NCBI RefSeq assembly: GCF_048544455.1
Contig: NC_133526.1
Location: forward strand, 1,256,001-1,320,000
Length of the DNA: 64,000 bases
Reading direction: 5' to 3'
Source: Silene latifolia
Taxonomy: Eukaryota > Streptophyta > Magnoliopsida > Caryophyllales > Caryophyllaceae
Below, piece after piece: positions 23,215 through 33,384 of this stretch; the stretch's first letter is position 1, and every line of letters starts with the position of its first letter. The position numbers were made by a program, and so were the translations under genes. The notes beneath the pieces were generated by a model. It saw nothing but the letters and a program-made list of their open reading frames with translations. It made no database searches and was not told where the DNA came from.

Positions 23215-23678
23215 CGATGTTGTCAGGATCGAGATTCTACATTGGATCGATGGGGAGGGTAGGATCGAATCGGTAGAATCGGATCGTAGAATCGCAAGAT
23301 TCTACAAACTCACTAAATATAATTTTTTATTTTGTAAAAACATATAATTGAAAATCAAAACACTTATTTATTAATATTTATTCATAAATATTGGTAATTA
23401 ATGATTTTAGTATCATTGTATGAACAACTTACACGAAACTTGGGTTTTACGGTGTCATTATATAAAAATATAAATTAATTTTTATTTATTATGGAATCGG
23501 ATCGTAGGATCGTAAAATAGTAGGATCGTATTATGATCCCATCTCTAGAAATTTTGAAATTAATAGGATCGTAAGGTTATACAACTATGATAGAATCGTA
23601 GGATCCAGGATCGGTCAAACATTTTTGGATCGTAAAATCGTAGAATCGTTGGATCGAATCGCAATTCTGACAACAATG
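23215..23678. mobile_element. Non-autonomous TIR element rich in GGATCGTA, 8-bp target duplication
   Basis: 464 bp between two copies of ACCTTAAT (23207-23214 and 23679-23686). The ends are inverted: CGATGTTGTCAGGATCG on the left against TCATTGTTGTCAGAATTG when the right end is complemented. The interior is an iterated, diverged GGATCGTA/GAATCG motif on both flanks of an AT-rich centre. An 8-bp duplication suits hAT; extending by one base gives 8 of 9, so a Mutator origin is possible. No transposase frame is present. Confidence 0.75.
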
Positions 23679-24714
23679 ACCTTAATTGTTCTATGGAAAA
23701 TCACTATTTAATTAAAGAGAGTACATAGCTGACTTTTTATGTTTAGACTTCATTATCAATCCTTGATTCCTTGTCTCTTTCCTCACGTCTAATTTATTGA
23801 TGAAAATGTGGGTATTCTCGACAGGCTATATGGATGTTCAAACATCTTCAAATATTGAGTTTGTTGAGAAACCAATAGTCTTCTGGAACAAACATCGCAG
23901 CCAAGTTGATATTGATGACGTCAGTCCTGTTTTCAGCATTCCAAAAGGTACATCTCACTAACTTCGTAGCTTGCTTCTGCTTTTAGGGTCTTTTAGACGT
24001 AAGATGGCCTTTTCTCTTTGTTATATGACTAATCATGAGTGGACAGCTGGTGGGAAACCAGATGATATATTCATGGAAGCGTCATTAAGAAGGTTTTCCT
24101 TTAATCCTGATTTTTCAAAAACTAGAGAATTAATTAAACATTGCTTTTTCTATTTTACCATGTGGTATGAAGTGTTTATTAACACTGATCTTCCCCAATG
24201 ATATTTCAGTGAAATTTCAAATTTGAGGTTGGCTGTAGAACAGGCTAAGAGGAAAATGGCATGGGAGACAAAAAAAACATGCTTAGATGTATTGATGTCT
24301 ACTTCTGAGGAAATTCATTCAGATTTACAGGACGTTGAATGTCAGATTCAAGCTGATGTGTAGGTTCTCTCAACCTGTGGACTATTTTTCGTGTAGATTA
24401 TTTGGTCCTAAAAGTGGTAACTGCTGATTGTTCAGAAGGAAGCTAACGCGCAAGGTGACATTTAAACGAAAACAACTGCAGAGTAGGCTTCAAGGTAATC
24501 ATAAGCCTAATTCTTATGGATAAGGAAAGTATATGGGTCAAAGTGGTAACTAAAAAATACTTGAGAAATTGTTCACTCTTTGATCATAAGCCTAATTGTT
24601 CACTCTTCGACCTATATTTACACGTAATATATTGGTAAAACTTTTGTAAGACGATAATTTGAAAAAAAGTGCATTTAGTTTAGTGTGTTATTTTGCATTA
24701 TATATTTAAGCATA

Positions 24715-24748
24715 CTAGTTGGTTGCACCGCGCGCGAAAGTGCGCGGT
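24715..24748 (-). mobile_element. Helitron 3' terminus
   Basis: Read on the minus strand, a GC-rich hairpin (stem ACCGCGC with GCGCGGT, 24727-24748) is followed by a short spacer and CTAG ending at 24715, with host T at 24714. The element body must extend to the right, where the Retand-like element later inserted. Its 5' end was not found. Confidence 0.6.
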
Positions 24749-24969
24749 CCCCTAAGATATTTTAACTTTTGACGTTTCATTTGTATGCTAGCGTATTTTT
24801 ATTGGGTTTTGAGTGTGGATCACGATGAAACTCATGTTGTTATATTGTTTTGCAAGCATTCATAAATAATTTGTATTTAATTTTGTTAAGATCATGAATA
24901 TCCGAATATAACTACGCCTTTTTTCTTAGATGATTAATTGTTAAATAATACAATTACATGGAATACATA

Positions 24970-25584
24970 TGATGGGGCATATTCTGCACCGCTGACCAAG
25001 TCAACATATTGAGCAAGGTCAAAGATATCCACAGCAAGTCAACGACTTAGATAGCCTAGCCGACGCAGCCCATCGGCCTGTCAGCCTGGGTCTCGGCATG
25101 ACAACCTGCCAGCCGGGACACATACCCGCGTACTCACATCCAAGACCCCTCGGCGGTGGGTCAACAAGGCCCGCCGGCCTGCCATAGGTCCCTCGGCCGA
25201 GGGGTAGATCAGTCTTTCCACCTGCTAGCCACTTGGCCACTTGGCCACTACGTGACAAAAGGTGAAAGCCTATAAATACTCCTCAACCTTCATCGAGGAA
25301 AGGATAAAATAAAATACACAACTAAACCTAATACACTATTCATCTGGTAATATCTTCCTTATCTCTCTACAATATACATTCAGCCAAGTAACAACTTATC
25401 CTTTAAGTTTACAAACTTGAGCGTCGGAGTGAGTACGCTTGGCACAAAGCCAAGCCCTCAGTTCGTTCATTGTTGCAGGAGAGGCCGAGAGGAACGATTA
25501 AGACCAAAGGAGAATCCAACTCAAGACATCATTCAACAAGCCACGGGTGGTAACTATACTTGCTCTGGAATTACACCCGGAACA
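24970..25584 (+). repeat. 5' LTR of the Retand-like element
   Basis: Begins TGATGGGGCAT and ends CCCGGAACA. TATA-like CTATAAATA lies at 25271-25279, so transcription should start about 30 bp beyond. Near-identical to the 3' copy. Confidence 0.9.
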
Positions 25585-25586
25585 AT

Positions 25587-25603
25587 TGGCGCCGTCTGTG
25601 GGG
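25587..25603 (+). other. Primer-binding site
   Basis: TGGCGCCGTCTGTGGGG two bases after the 5' LTR, the form common in Tat/Ogre-type plant elements. Confidence 0.75.
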
Positions 25604-25679
25604 ATCGATACTAGAAGCTAGTCACATTCATTCCCAAACAAAAAAAAAAAAAAAAAAACAAAAACCCACCCAAAAAGCT

Positions 25680-27960
25680 AAGATGTCAAAACAACAAGAC
25701 GCAGTCGTGACCGACGAAACCGCATTCTACCACGATGACACTTTCAACAATTCTGGAGTCGTGCAGCCCTCCACCGGCGGAGTAATCCAACCGGAGTTCG
25801 GGATGCCAATAATGCCGGACACGCCGCGCCCAACCAGTCACCATCATGGGACACGTGGTTGACATAAAAAACCGAAAATGGTCTTGGACCTAATTAGTAA
25901 TACGCCGCTCACACACCGTCACGCCGACAAGAGCGGCGGAAAACGCCAGAGACCAGAGCCCAAAACGTGACTCAGAAATTTGAACGGAGCACCGGGAGAA
26001 GTTGACCCGGCCAAGTCGCCGGGGGAGCCCAAAGTGGGCGTGGTAGACCTAAGTCCTTCCCGCACTCATGGGAGGACAGCGTCCCGCAAGCACGAACGAG
26101 GCTTACCCCAAAGGAACCGTGGAGGAGTCCGACTCGGCGAGTTGGAGAAGAAGTCCGAGTCGAAGAAGAAGTCCTTCCCGCTACGAGGAGAGGAGCCGGA
26201 TTAGGAATGCGAGGAGCCGATCGCCGCGTGTCGTTCGGCACGTGGTCAGACAGCCCCTCAACGCCTACGTCCTAGAAGTCCAGGTGCCAACTAAGCTCAA
26301 GTTGTCACCCCTATCATACAAAGGAGATAGTGATCCAGCCGACCACGCTGAGGCTTTCGAGTCTTACATGTCGGTATGGGAGCAGCCCGATGAGGTCTGG
26401 TGCCGAGTCTTCCCAACAACTTTGCATGGGATGGTTCAAAGTTGGTACAAAGGGCTTCCCGACGGCTCGGTGTACTACTACGCCGACCTAAGAGACGCCT
26501 TTCTAGCCCAGTACTCTTGCAACAAGAGAAGGGCCGTGGAGACATCGGACCTCCTAACTATCAAACAGGAGGGGGGCGAGTCTCTACGAAGCTATGTGAA
26601 AAGGTTCGATGGAAAGGTCCAAGAGATTCGAGAAATTAATCCCGAATCGGCGGCCTTCGATCGATGAAGGGCCTCCCAAGGAGACTTAAAAAATGAGCTC
26701 ATCAAATGCGGAGGCCTGAGCTTGGATGCCGCCAGGAGGATGGCCGACCAGGCCATCAAGGTAGAAGACTATCACAAGACATGGGTCGGTCCCAGCGAGG
26801 CCGAGCCCTCCGAAAAGAAGAGCCACCGGGAGGACAACCCGGATGAAAGACGCCGTGACAACAACGGGTCACGGTCCGACGAAAGACGCCGTGAGAATAA
26901 TAGGTCACGGTCGGACAAGTCTGCCAGGAAACAGGACTCGACAGGCGCCGGGTGGAGTTCGGGCACGTACCACCAGAGGCGGTATAGTGATAAAACCCCT
27001 CTCGTCGTATCGCCCGCCGAGGTCTTCGCCCGAGAAAAACGAGGGCCGAAGTGGGAGAGACCCCCCAAGCAAAAAGTGACGGTGACACGAGCCGATCGAC
27101 GTGAGTACCACGGCCACACCGGCCATCTAACCAACGATCGCCGATCCAAGAATGCCATTGAAGAGCTGATCCGGAAGGGGAGCCTCGGCAAGTACGTTGC
27201 CAAAGGCCAAAAGACTGACGCCGACAGTTCAGGTAAGAAATCCGTCTTCGAACGGATAAGAGTGATCCATGTTGTCATCGGGGGCAACGAGAACGGAGGG
27301 TCCGCTCATGGGCACAAACGGCACCTGAACGAGCTATATCAGGCCATCAACTTTGTGCCCAACACAAACGATCCCCGCTTCCAACACCCCCGATATAACC
27401 ATCGGAAGGAAGGACTACGAAGGAGTCATCGCTCCTCACAAATGACCCACCGGTAGTCAATTTGGACATATCCAACCATCCTGTCAAGAGGTGCCCGATT
27501 GACACAGCGCGCATACACGAACATCATGTTCGGGAGTGCTTCCTCGGCCTCGGCCTAAAAGTCAAGGACTTGAGCCCCCGCACTAACCCACTATACAACT
27601 TCTCCGGGGCCGGCCTGGTACCACCGGGGTCGATCGGACTCCGGTGACGTTCGGCGAAAAGAATGCGGCTAAGAATGTCCCGCCGAGTTCGTGGTCATCG
27701 ACGGCTCGTCCGCCTACAACGTTCTCATAGGCCGAGTCACCCGAGCGAGGCCGACGCAGTGATGTCCATCCGGGCCCTAACACTGATGTATGTCTCGGAC
27801 CGGGGGGAAGCGCATAAGCTCGTCTCCAAAGACGAGAATGACGAGGTGGTCAACGTCCAGATAGCCGCCAGAGGATGCAACATGCAATCCCTCAAAGTGG
27901 CAAAGAAATCAGAGAAAGGGAAAAGTCTATCCTTACAACAGGAGGGCGACCTCATGGATG
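25680..27960 (+). mobile_element. Gag-like region of the Retand-like element
   Basis: Recognised by a retrotransposon gag core near 26.25-26.65 kb with LKLSPLSYKGDSDPADHAEA, SWYKGLPDGSVYYYADLRDA and SLRSYVKRF, then an Arg/Ser/Asp-rich nucleic-acid-binding stretch. A possible protease remnant with VVIDGSSAYNVLIGR-like text lies near 27.7 kb. Fossil: broken in several places. Confidence 0.75.
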
Positions 27961-28245
27961 TAACTAGCGGCTGACTAGGACGTTGTGCCTTTGATAGGCC
28001 ATTAGGACGCTGGTAATCTCGGGAATAATCTATGTAGCGGAGGTGTCCAAAACAAATTGGGCACCCCGACGCATGTTTTTACCTAAATGAAAAACCATCC
28101 AAGTCTTCCATCAAAATGTTCATTCTTCCCATAGTCGGTAGGAAAGAGACGCCGACTCACACTGTCATACCGACAAGAGCGGCAGTCTTTATCAATAAGC
28201 AGATGTCGGCTCACACTGTCATACCGACAAGAGCGGCAGTCTCCA

Positions 28246-28745
28246 TGAAGAAATAGGCGCCGTCGCAGTCACCCCAAGTAGTAGACGCCACGGCAGTCAC
28301 CCCAAGAGGTTGGACGCCGTCGCAGTCACTCCAAGTGGTAGACGCCACGGCAGTCTCCATGAAGAAGTAGGCGCCGTCGCAGTCACCCCAAGTAGTAGAC
28401 GCCACGACAGTCACCCCAAGAGGTTGGACGCCGTCGCAGTCACTCCAAGTGGTAGACGCCACGCGATCCCATGAAGAAATAGGCGCCGTCGCAGCACCAC
28501 CCCAGTAGTAGACGCCACGGCAGCCACCCCAAGAGGTTGGACGCCGTCGCAGATCACTCCAAGTGGTAGACGCCATGGCGCTCCATGAAGAAGTAGGCGC
28601 CACGCAGCTACCCCAAGTAGTAGACGCCACGGCAGTCACCCCAAGAGGTTGGACGCCGTCGCAGTCACTCCAAGTGGTAGACGCCACGGCAGTCTCATGA
28701 AGAAATAGGCGCCGTCGCAGACACCACAAGTGGTAGACGCCACGC
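28246..28745. repeat. Tandem array with higher-order structure inside the Retand-like element
   Basis: Basic unit of about 29 bp of the form GCAGTCACCCCAAGTAGTAG plus ACGCC. Units alternate between four variants (CCAAGTAGTAG, CCAAGAGGTTGG, CCAAGTGGTAG, CCATGAAGAAGTAGG), making a higher-order repeat of about 115 bp present roughly four times. This matches the published property of Retand of harbouring an amplified tandem repeat. Confidence 0.85.
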
Positions 28746-29120
28746 GAGCCGAATAAGAAGCAGATGCTTTGGCTCACACCGTCACACCGACAAGAGCGGC
28801 AATCACGACCGCCGCGCTTGATACTCGCAAAGCAATCAAAATGCCTTAGAAGCGTTAACACACCGAGATACGCGCTTAGATCGCCTCGCCAAGCCGAGGC
28901 GGAAACAAAAGAGACACTCAATTAATAACGTGAGGAGACAACCCATACGAAGACATAGACGCTAAAGTACAATTGGGGCGCTCAGATACTAGCGCAAGAA
29001 AAAGAAGTGAGGTAAAAACCTCGGCCAGGCCGGAGGCAGAAGAAATGAACTCTTATTAAAAATGTTCAACGAATTACAAGAAATTACAAGGACAAACCAA
29101 AAGACAAAAGGCTACAGATA

Positions 29121-31835
29121 TCATCTCCCTATGTCTGCTTGTTGCCATCGCAGCCAGTAGCAGAAGACACCTTCTTCGAGGGCAACCCAAAGAGCTCCCA
29201 TAGCAGCCTCAGCTTCAGCAGCCCCAGCCTTAGCCTCGGCAGCCTCAACTGCCCTCGCCCAATCGGCTTCCTCCTTGGCCGCTTTAGCCCTCTCAGCGAT
29301 AGTTGCCGCCTCCTCGGCCGCTTCTTGCTCTATCTTCACTCTCGCCGCCTCCTTGACCTTCTCCTCCACGGCTTTCTCCTTAGCTTCGAGCTTATCGTCA
29401 AACAGCTCGTCATATTTGTCCCACGGAAAGGAACCTTCAAGAGGAAAAAGCTCCTCAATTACCTCCCTGGCAGCTGCTTCGGCCAGATCCCGGAATTCGG
29501 AACACATGTCGGGGAGCATTTTGGTTTGGAGCATCTCAATGTCATCCTCCTTTTGCCTGATGATGGCCTCCTTGCTCCGAATCACCTTCCCCTGGATCTG
29601 AAATTTGCCCCTAAATTCATTCCTCTGCTGGAGATAAAGGTCGGCATGCCTCTGAACAAGGTCACACTTCTCCAAAGAACTTTGCAACTTCGCCGCAGCA
29701 GCCTCGGCCTTGGCTCTCTCAAAGAAGGACCTCCTTTTCGGCGTCCTCCCTAAGCTTTCTCTCAGCCAAGAGCGCTTTCTCAACATCTCCCCTAAGCCTT
29801 TGCTCATTAAGGAGATCCAGCCTCGCCTTCGCGGCCACCTTCTTAGTGGCATCAAGCTCAAGAGCGGACTGAGCCACGACCTTCTCTTGCTCTATAATGC
29901 GAGCACCGGCCAGCTCGTTCCACCTCGCCAGCTCCTCGACCAACCTCGCACCTCCCGCCACGAGCCGGGAGGGGGAAACCTTCTGGGATGAAGAGTCAGC
30001 AGTGACGTTTCGATCACTAGTCTGCGGTCGGGAAAGGGAAACCTTCGATGAGGAAACAGTGGTGACATTTTGATCACCGCCCAGAGGCCGGGAGAGGGAA
30101 GCCTTCTGGGACAAAGGGTTCACGGTGACGTCTTGATCACCACCTGCACAGAAATTCCCCACCACTTGCGCCCAACAAGAGCGGCGGACGATCTGCGGGC
30201 CGATCTACAAAATTTAAAGTAAGCATCGATCAACATACACAGACATGCCGGAGAGCTCACACGGCGCGCCTAAGGAACCGGCTAAGTCCGAGCCACAGGG
30301 ATAGATCAATACCGTGCTTGGCCTTCTTGGCGAAGGGCGCATTTCCTCGTCGTCGCCAGCAGAAGCAACGGAAGCGGTAAAAGGCTCTTTCTCTTACGGA
30401 CAAGGGGAGACCCCTCCTCCTCGTCAGAGTCATCCCCATTAGAGATGTAAACGATCTCCACCGTCTCCTTCTGAACAGGGGGGATGGAAGGCGGAGCCGA
30501 TGTCGACGCCATCACCGCCGAAGGCTTTGTTTTTCGCGTATGGCGCGGCATGTTACTAACAACCTTCGCCTGGGCCTCCACTGCATTCAAACTTTTCAGC
30601 CGCTGGTCCATAAGATCGTTCGGCGACGTCCTACGGTCATGGGCCAGAGCCTTGGGGTGCAGGTTAGCAACGGTTTTGTCTTTGTGCAGCCCCATTCTCC
30701 GGAGGATATCCTCAGACAAGTCCCGTCCAAAGTGGTCTGCAAAATAAAAAATAAAAGCAAGAGTTAAGTAGAAGAAATAAATCAAAGTTCGAGACACAAT
30801 GAGAACGGTGATGGGCCTCACACCGACCCCACTCACCCTGCGCTAGGGCCGGTATGAGGCCGACATGGCAAAGCGGCTCATCCTGAAGAATGATCTGCGT
30901 TGGGGGGATCCATCTTTTCGGCAGCCCACTCTTGTCCAACTCAAAAAGCCTCATCGCCAGCCTCTCGTCCTCCTTAAGAAGGACCCTGCTGGCATCCATT
31001 TTAAGCTTCTTCCGGCTGACCCATCTGTCATGCTCCGCCTTAGTCTCACACCGCAAATTCACTTGGTGCTGAAAGGAGAGGGGCAACGGATAGTCATCCG
31101 GCACCTTAACGTACACCCACCGGTTTCTCCAGTCTTTGCAAGAAGTAAGTTTGTCAACAGAGACATAACCTTTCTCCGTGTGCACACTGTACCAACCGAC
31201 GCGGCCAGAGATTGACGGCTGGAGATAATGAAGCCGGCGGAATAAATTTACCGTCGGGCCTCCCCTTGAAGAGACAAAGCCACACAAAGCCGACTATCGT
31301 CCTCATGGCCAACGGATGCAGTTGGGCCACAGCGACATTCATAGCTTTAATGATGGCAACGACGTACTCATTCAGCGGAAACCGGAGCCCGTACTCCAAA
31401 TGTCGCATGTATACGCCGGTATGGCCCGGCGGAGGGCAACAGACGGCCTGGCCCTCCTCAGGGATAACAATCTTGTATCCCCTGCCAAAGAAGAAGTGAC
31501 CCTCGAAAAATTTCTCACCAGAACAACTGGCAAACTTATGTGTCCAAGCTCGGTCAACGCGTACCTTGCGGGCGCCACCGTGATCCATAACGCACCGCCT
31601 CACCTCTTTGGGACGAGCCTCTTCAAAGATCATCACCAAAATCGTCTGCGTCATCATCGACATCAGAGTCATCCTCCCATTCCTCCAAAATTCGAGGATC
31701 GACTTCAGGAGAAGGAGACCTAGGGCCCCCCTGTGCCTTATCGGGAGCGGGCGTCAACTTCCTCATCATCAAGACGCGACGGAACCCCGGCGCCGGCTTA
31801 CTAGGACCGGCATCAGCAGAAGACATGTTTACCAT
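29121..31835 (-). mobile_element. Antisense ORF region of the Retand-like element (PF04195-type and coiled coil)
   Basis: Runs opposite to gag, just upstream of the 3' LTR. Its N-terminal half has text typical of the 'putative gypsy type transposon' domain PF04195: HLEYGLRFPLNEYVVAIIKA and IVGFVWLCLFKG. The C-terminal half is an Ala/Glu/Lys-rich coiled coil (for instance AAAEAKAGAAEAEAAMGAL-like runs). Antisense ORFs in this position are known in Retand and other Tat elements and their function is not settled. Two coding blocks separated by about 140 bp may be exons. Fossil: broken, number of breaks not resolved. Confidence 0.7.
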
Positions 31836-32504
31836 AAAGACTTACAAAGTTAAGAAATGGGAAAGTTTGTTTGTTTACCTTAAAGAAAACACTCGCCGGA
31901 GTAACAACTCTGAGAATTAGAAGACAAAGAAAACCCTTGAAAGTTTAGAGGAAAATTTTAGAGAATGAAATTGGTGGCCAATTTCACGGATAACTCGCCC
32001 TATTTATAGGGAAAAGCCCATAAAGAAGGACCAATCGTGAACAGCCCATGAGGCGTCAACAATCAAAGATGCGGACACGTGTCGGGCATGCAATTACTGA
32101 ATGTCAATCGTTGCAACGGTTAGACGTCAATCAATGCAACAAGAACTGCGTCTTCAACACGCCTATTCATATCTCCTTGCCTATTCACCTTCCTCAACAA
32201 ATTCCCAAGCATCCGTTCTCCGCCGCATCATGGTCAACCAAGCTAAGTAGCGCGGCCGGGGCAATCAAAAACAACCGGCACACCCAATCCTGGTCTCGGC
32301 CAACGTCACTTTCTTTTCCACATCGGATGCCCTTTACACATCCATGTGGAGGGGGATATGGTACGGCCTAAGAAAGACCAGCCGAGGTAAAAGAAGCCGC
32401 CGCAAAGAAGCCGTGCGAAATTTTCCGCAAATTACTTACGCAGAATATACGCTCAAACGTACATCGGAGCCCATACCACGGCATAGACTACGCTGGGGGC
32501 AAAT

Positions 32505-33105
32505 TGATGGGGCATATTCTGCACCGCTGACCAAGTCAACATATTGAGCAAGGTCAAAGATATCCACAGCAAGTCAACGACTTAGATAGCCTAGCCGACG
32601 CAGCTCATCGGCTGTCGGCTGGGTCTCGGCATGACAACCGCCAGGGACACATACCCGCGTACTCACATCCAAGACCCCTCGGCGGTGGGTCAACAAGGCC
32701 CGCCGGCCTGCCATAGGTCCCTCGGCCGAGGGGTAGATCAGTTTTTCCACCTGCTAGCCACTTGGCCACTACGTGACAAAAGGTGAAAGCCTATAAATAC
32801 TCCTCAACCTTCATCGAGGAAAGGATAAAATAAAATACACAACTAAACCTAATACACTATTCATCTGGTAATATCTTCCTTATCTCTCTACAATATACAT
32901 TCAGCCAAGTAACAACTTATCCTTTAAGTTTACTAACTTGAGCGTCGGAGTGAGTACGCTTGGCACAAAGCCAAGCCCTCAGTTCGTTCATTGTTGCAGG
33001 AGAGGCCGAGAGGAACGATTAAGACCAAAGGAGAATCCAACTCAAGACATCATTCAACAAGCCACGGGTTGTAACTATACTTGCTCTGGAATTACACCCG
33101 GAACA
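32505..33105 (+). repeat. 3' LTR of the Retand-like element
   Basis: Same ends as the 5' LTR (TGATGGGGCAT to CCCGGAACA). Preceded by the purine tract GCTGGGGGCAAAT. Confidence 0.9.
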
Positions 33106-33384
33106 ACATAAAACCATAGTATTATGTTGTAGCTTACGAAGTATCATAAACAAATATACCTTACTCTGTTCAACTGCACATAGATATTCTTTAACACGGA
33201 TTTTCATAAAATCTAAGCAATTTCACTCAAAACGTAGGTTTATCTACACACACCGCCCAAATAATCATGTTTTAGACAAACCGTTCAGTACAAAAGTTGC
33301 TTCTTAATAAAAACGAAGTACAATAAATTTAGTATGTTGTATTTTTCTTAGTCGATTTTATTTATAATTTTATTTATTCATTAT

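Larger units (their letters stand above)
24970..33105 (+). mobile_element. Retand-like (Ty3/gypsy, Tat clade) LTR retrotransposon, non-autonomous
   Basis: 8.1 kb element inside the large intron of the meiotic-axis gene, flanked by the 5-bp duplication ACATA (24965-24969 and 33106-33110). It has two LTRs of about 600 bp, a TGGCGCC-type primer-binding site two bases after the 5' LTR, a purine-rich tract GCTGGGGGC before the 3' LTR, a gag-like region, a tandem array and a long antisense ORF region. No reverse transcriptase or integrase is recognisable. The coding parts are broken in several places. The element is much richer in G and C than its AT-rich flanks. The two LTRs differ by roughly 1 percent substitutions plus a few small length changes, so insertion was recent. 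Retand of Silene is known to carry an antisense ORF and an amplified tandem repeat. Confidence 0.85.

Noticed and set aside
23971-24201. Open frame as an independent small gene
   Set aside because: It overlaps an intron/exon of the ASY-like gene; only the part from 24047 to 24092 carries the expected phase.
26756-27287. Minus-strand frames opposite the gag region
   Set aside because: Arg/Ser-rich shadows of the GC-rich plus-strand frame, with no recognisable family.
28246-28745. Regular short repeats as a CRISPR array
   Set aside because: There are no unique spacers; it is a contiguous higher-order minisatellite within a plant retrotransposon.
29139-29753. Plus-strand frames opposite the antisense ORF
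   Set aside because: Leu/Ser-rich mirror of a coiled-coil frame on the other strand.
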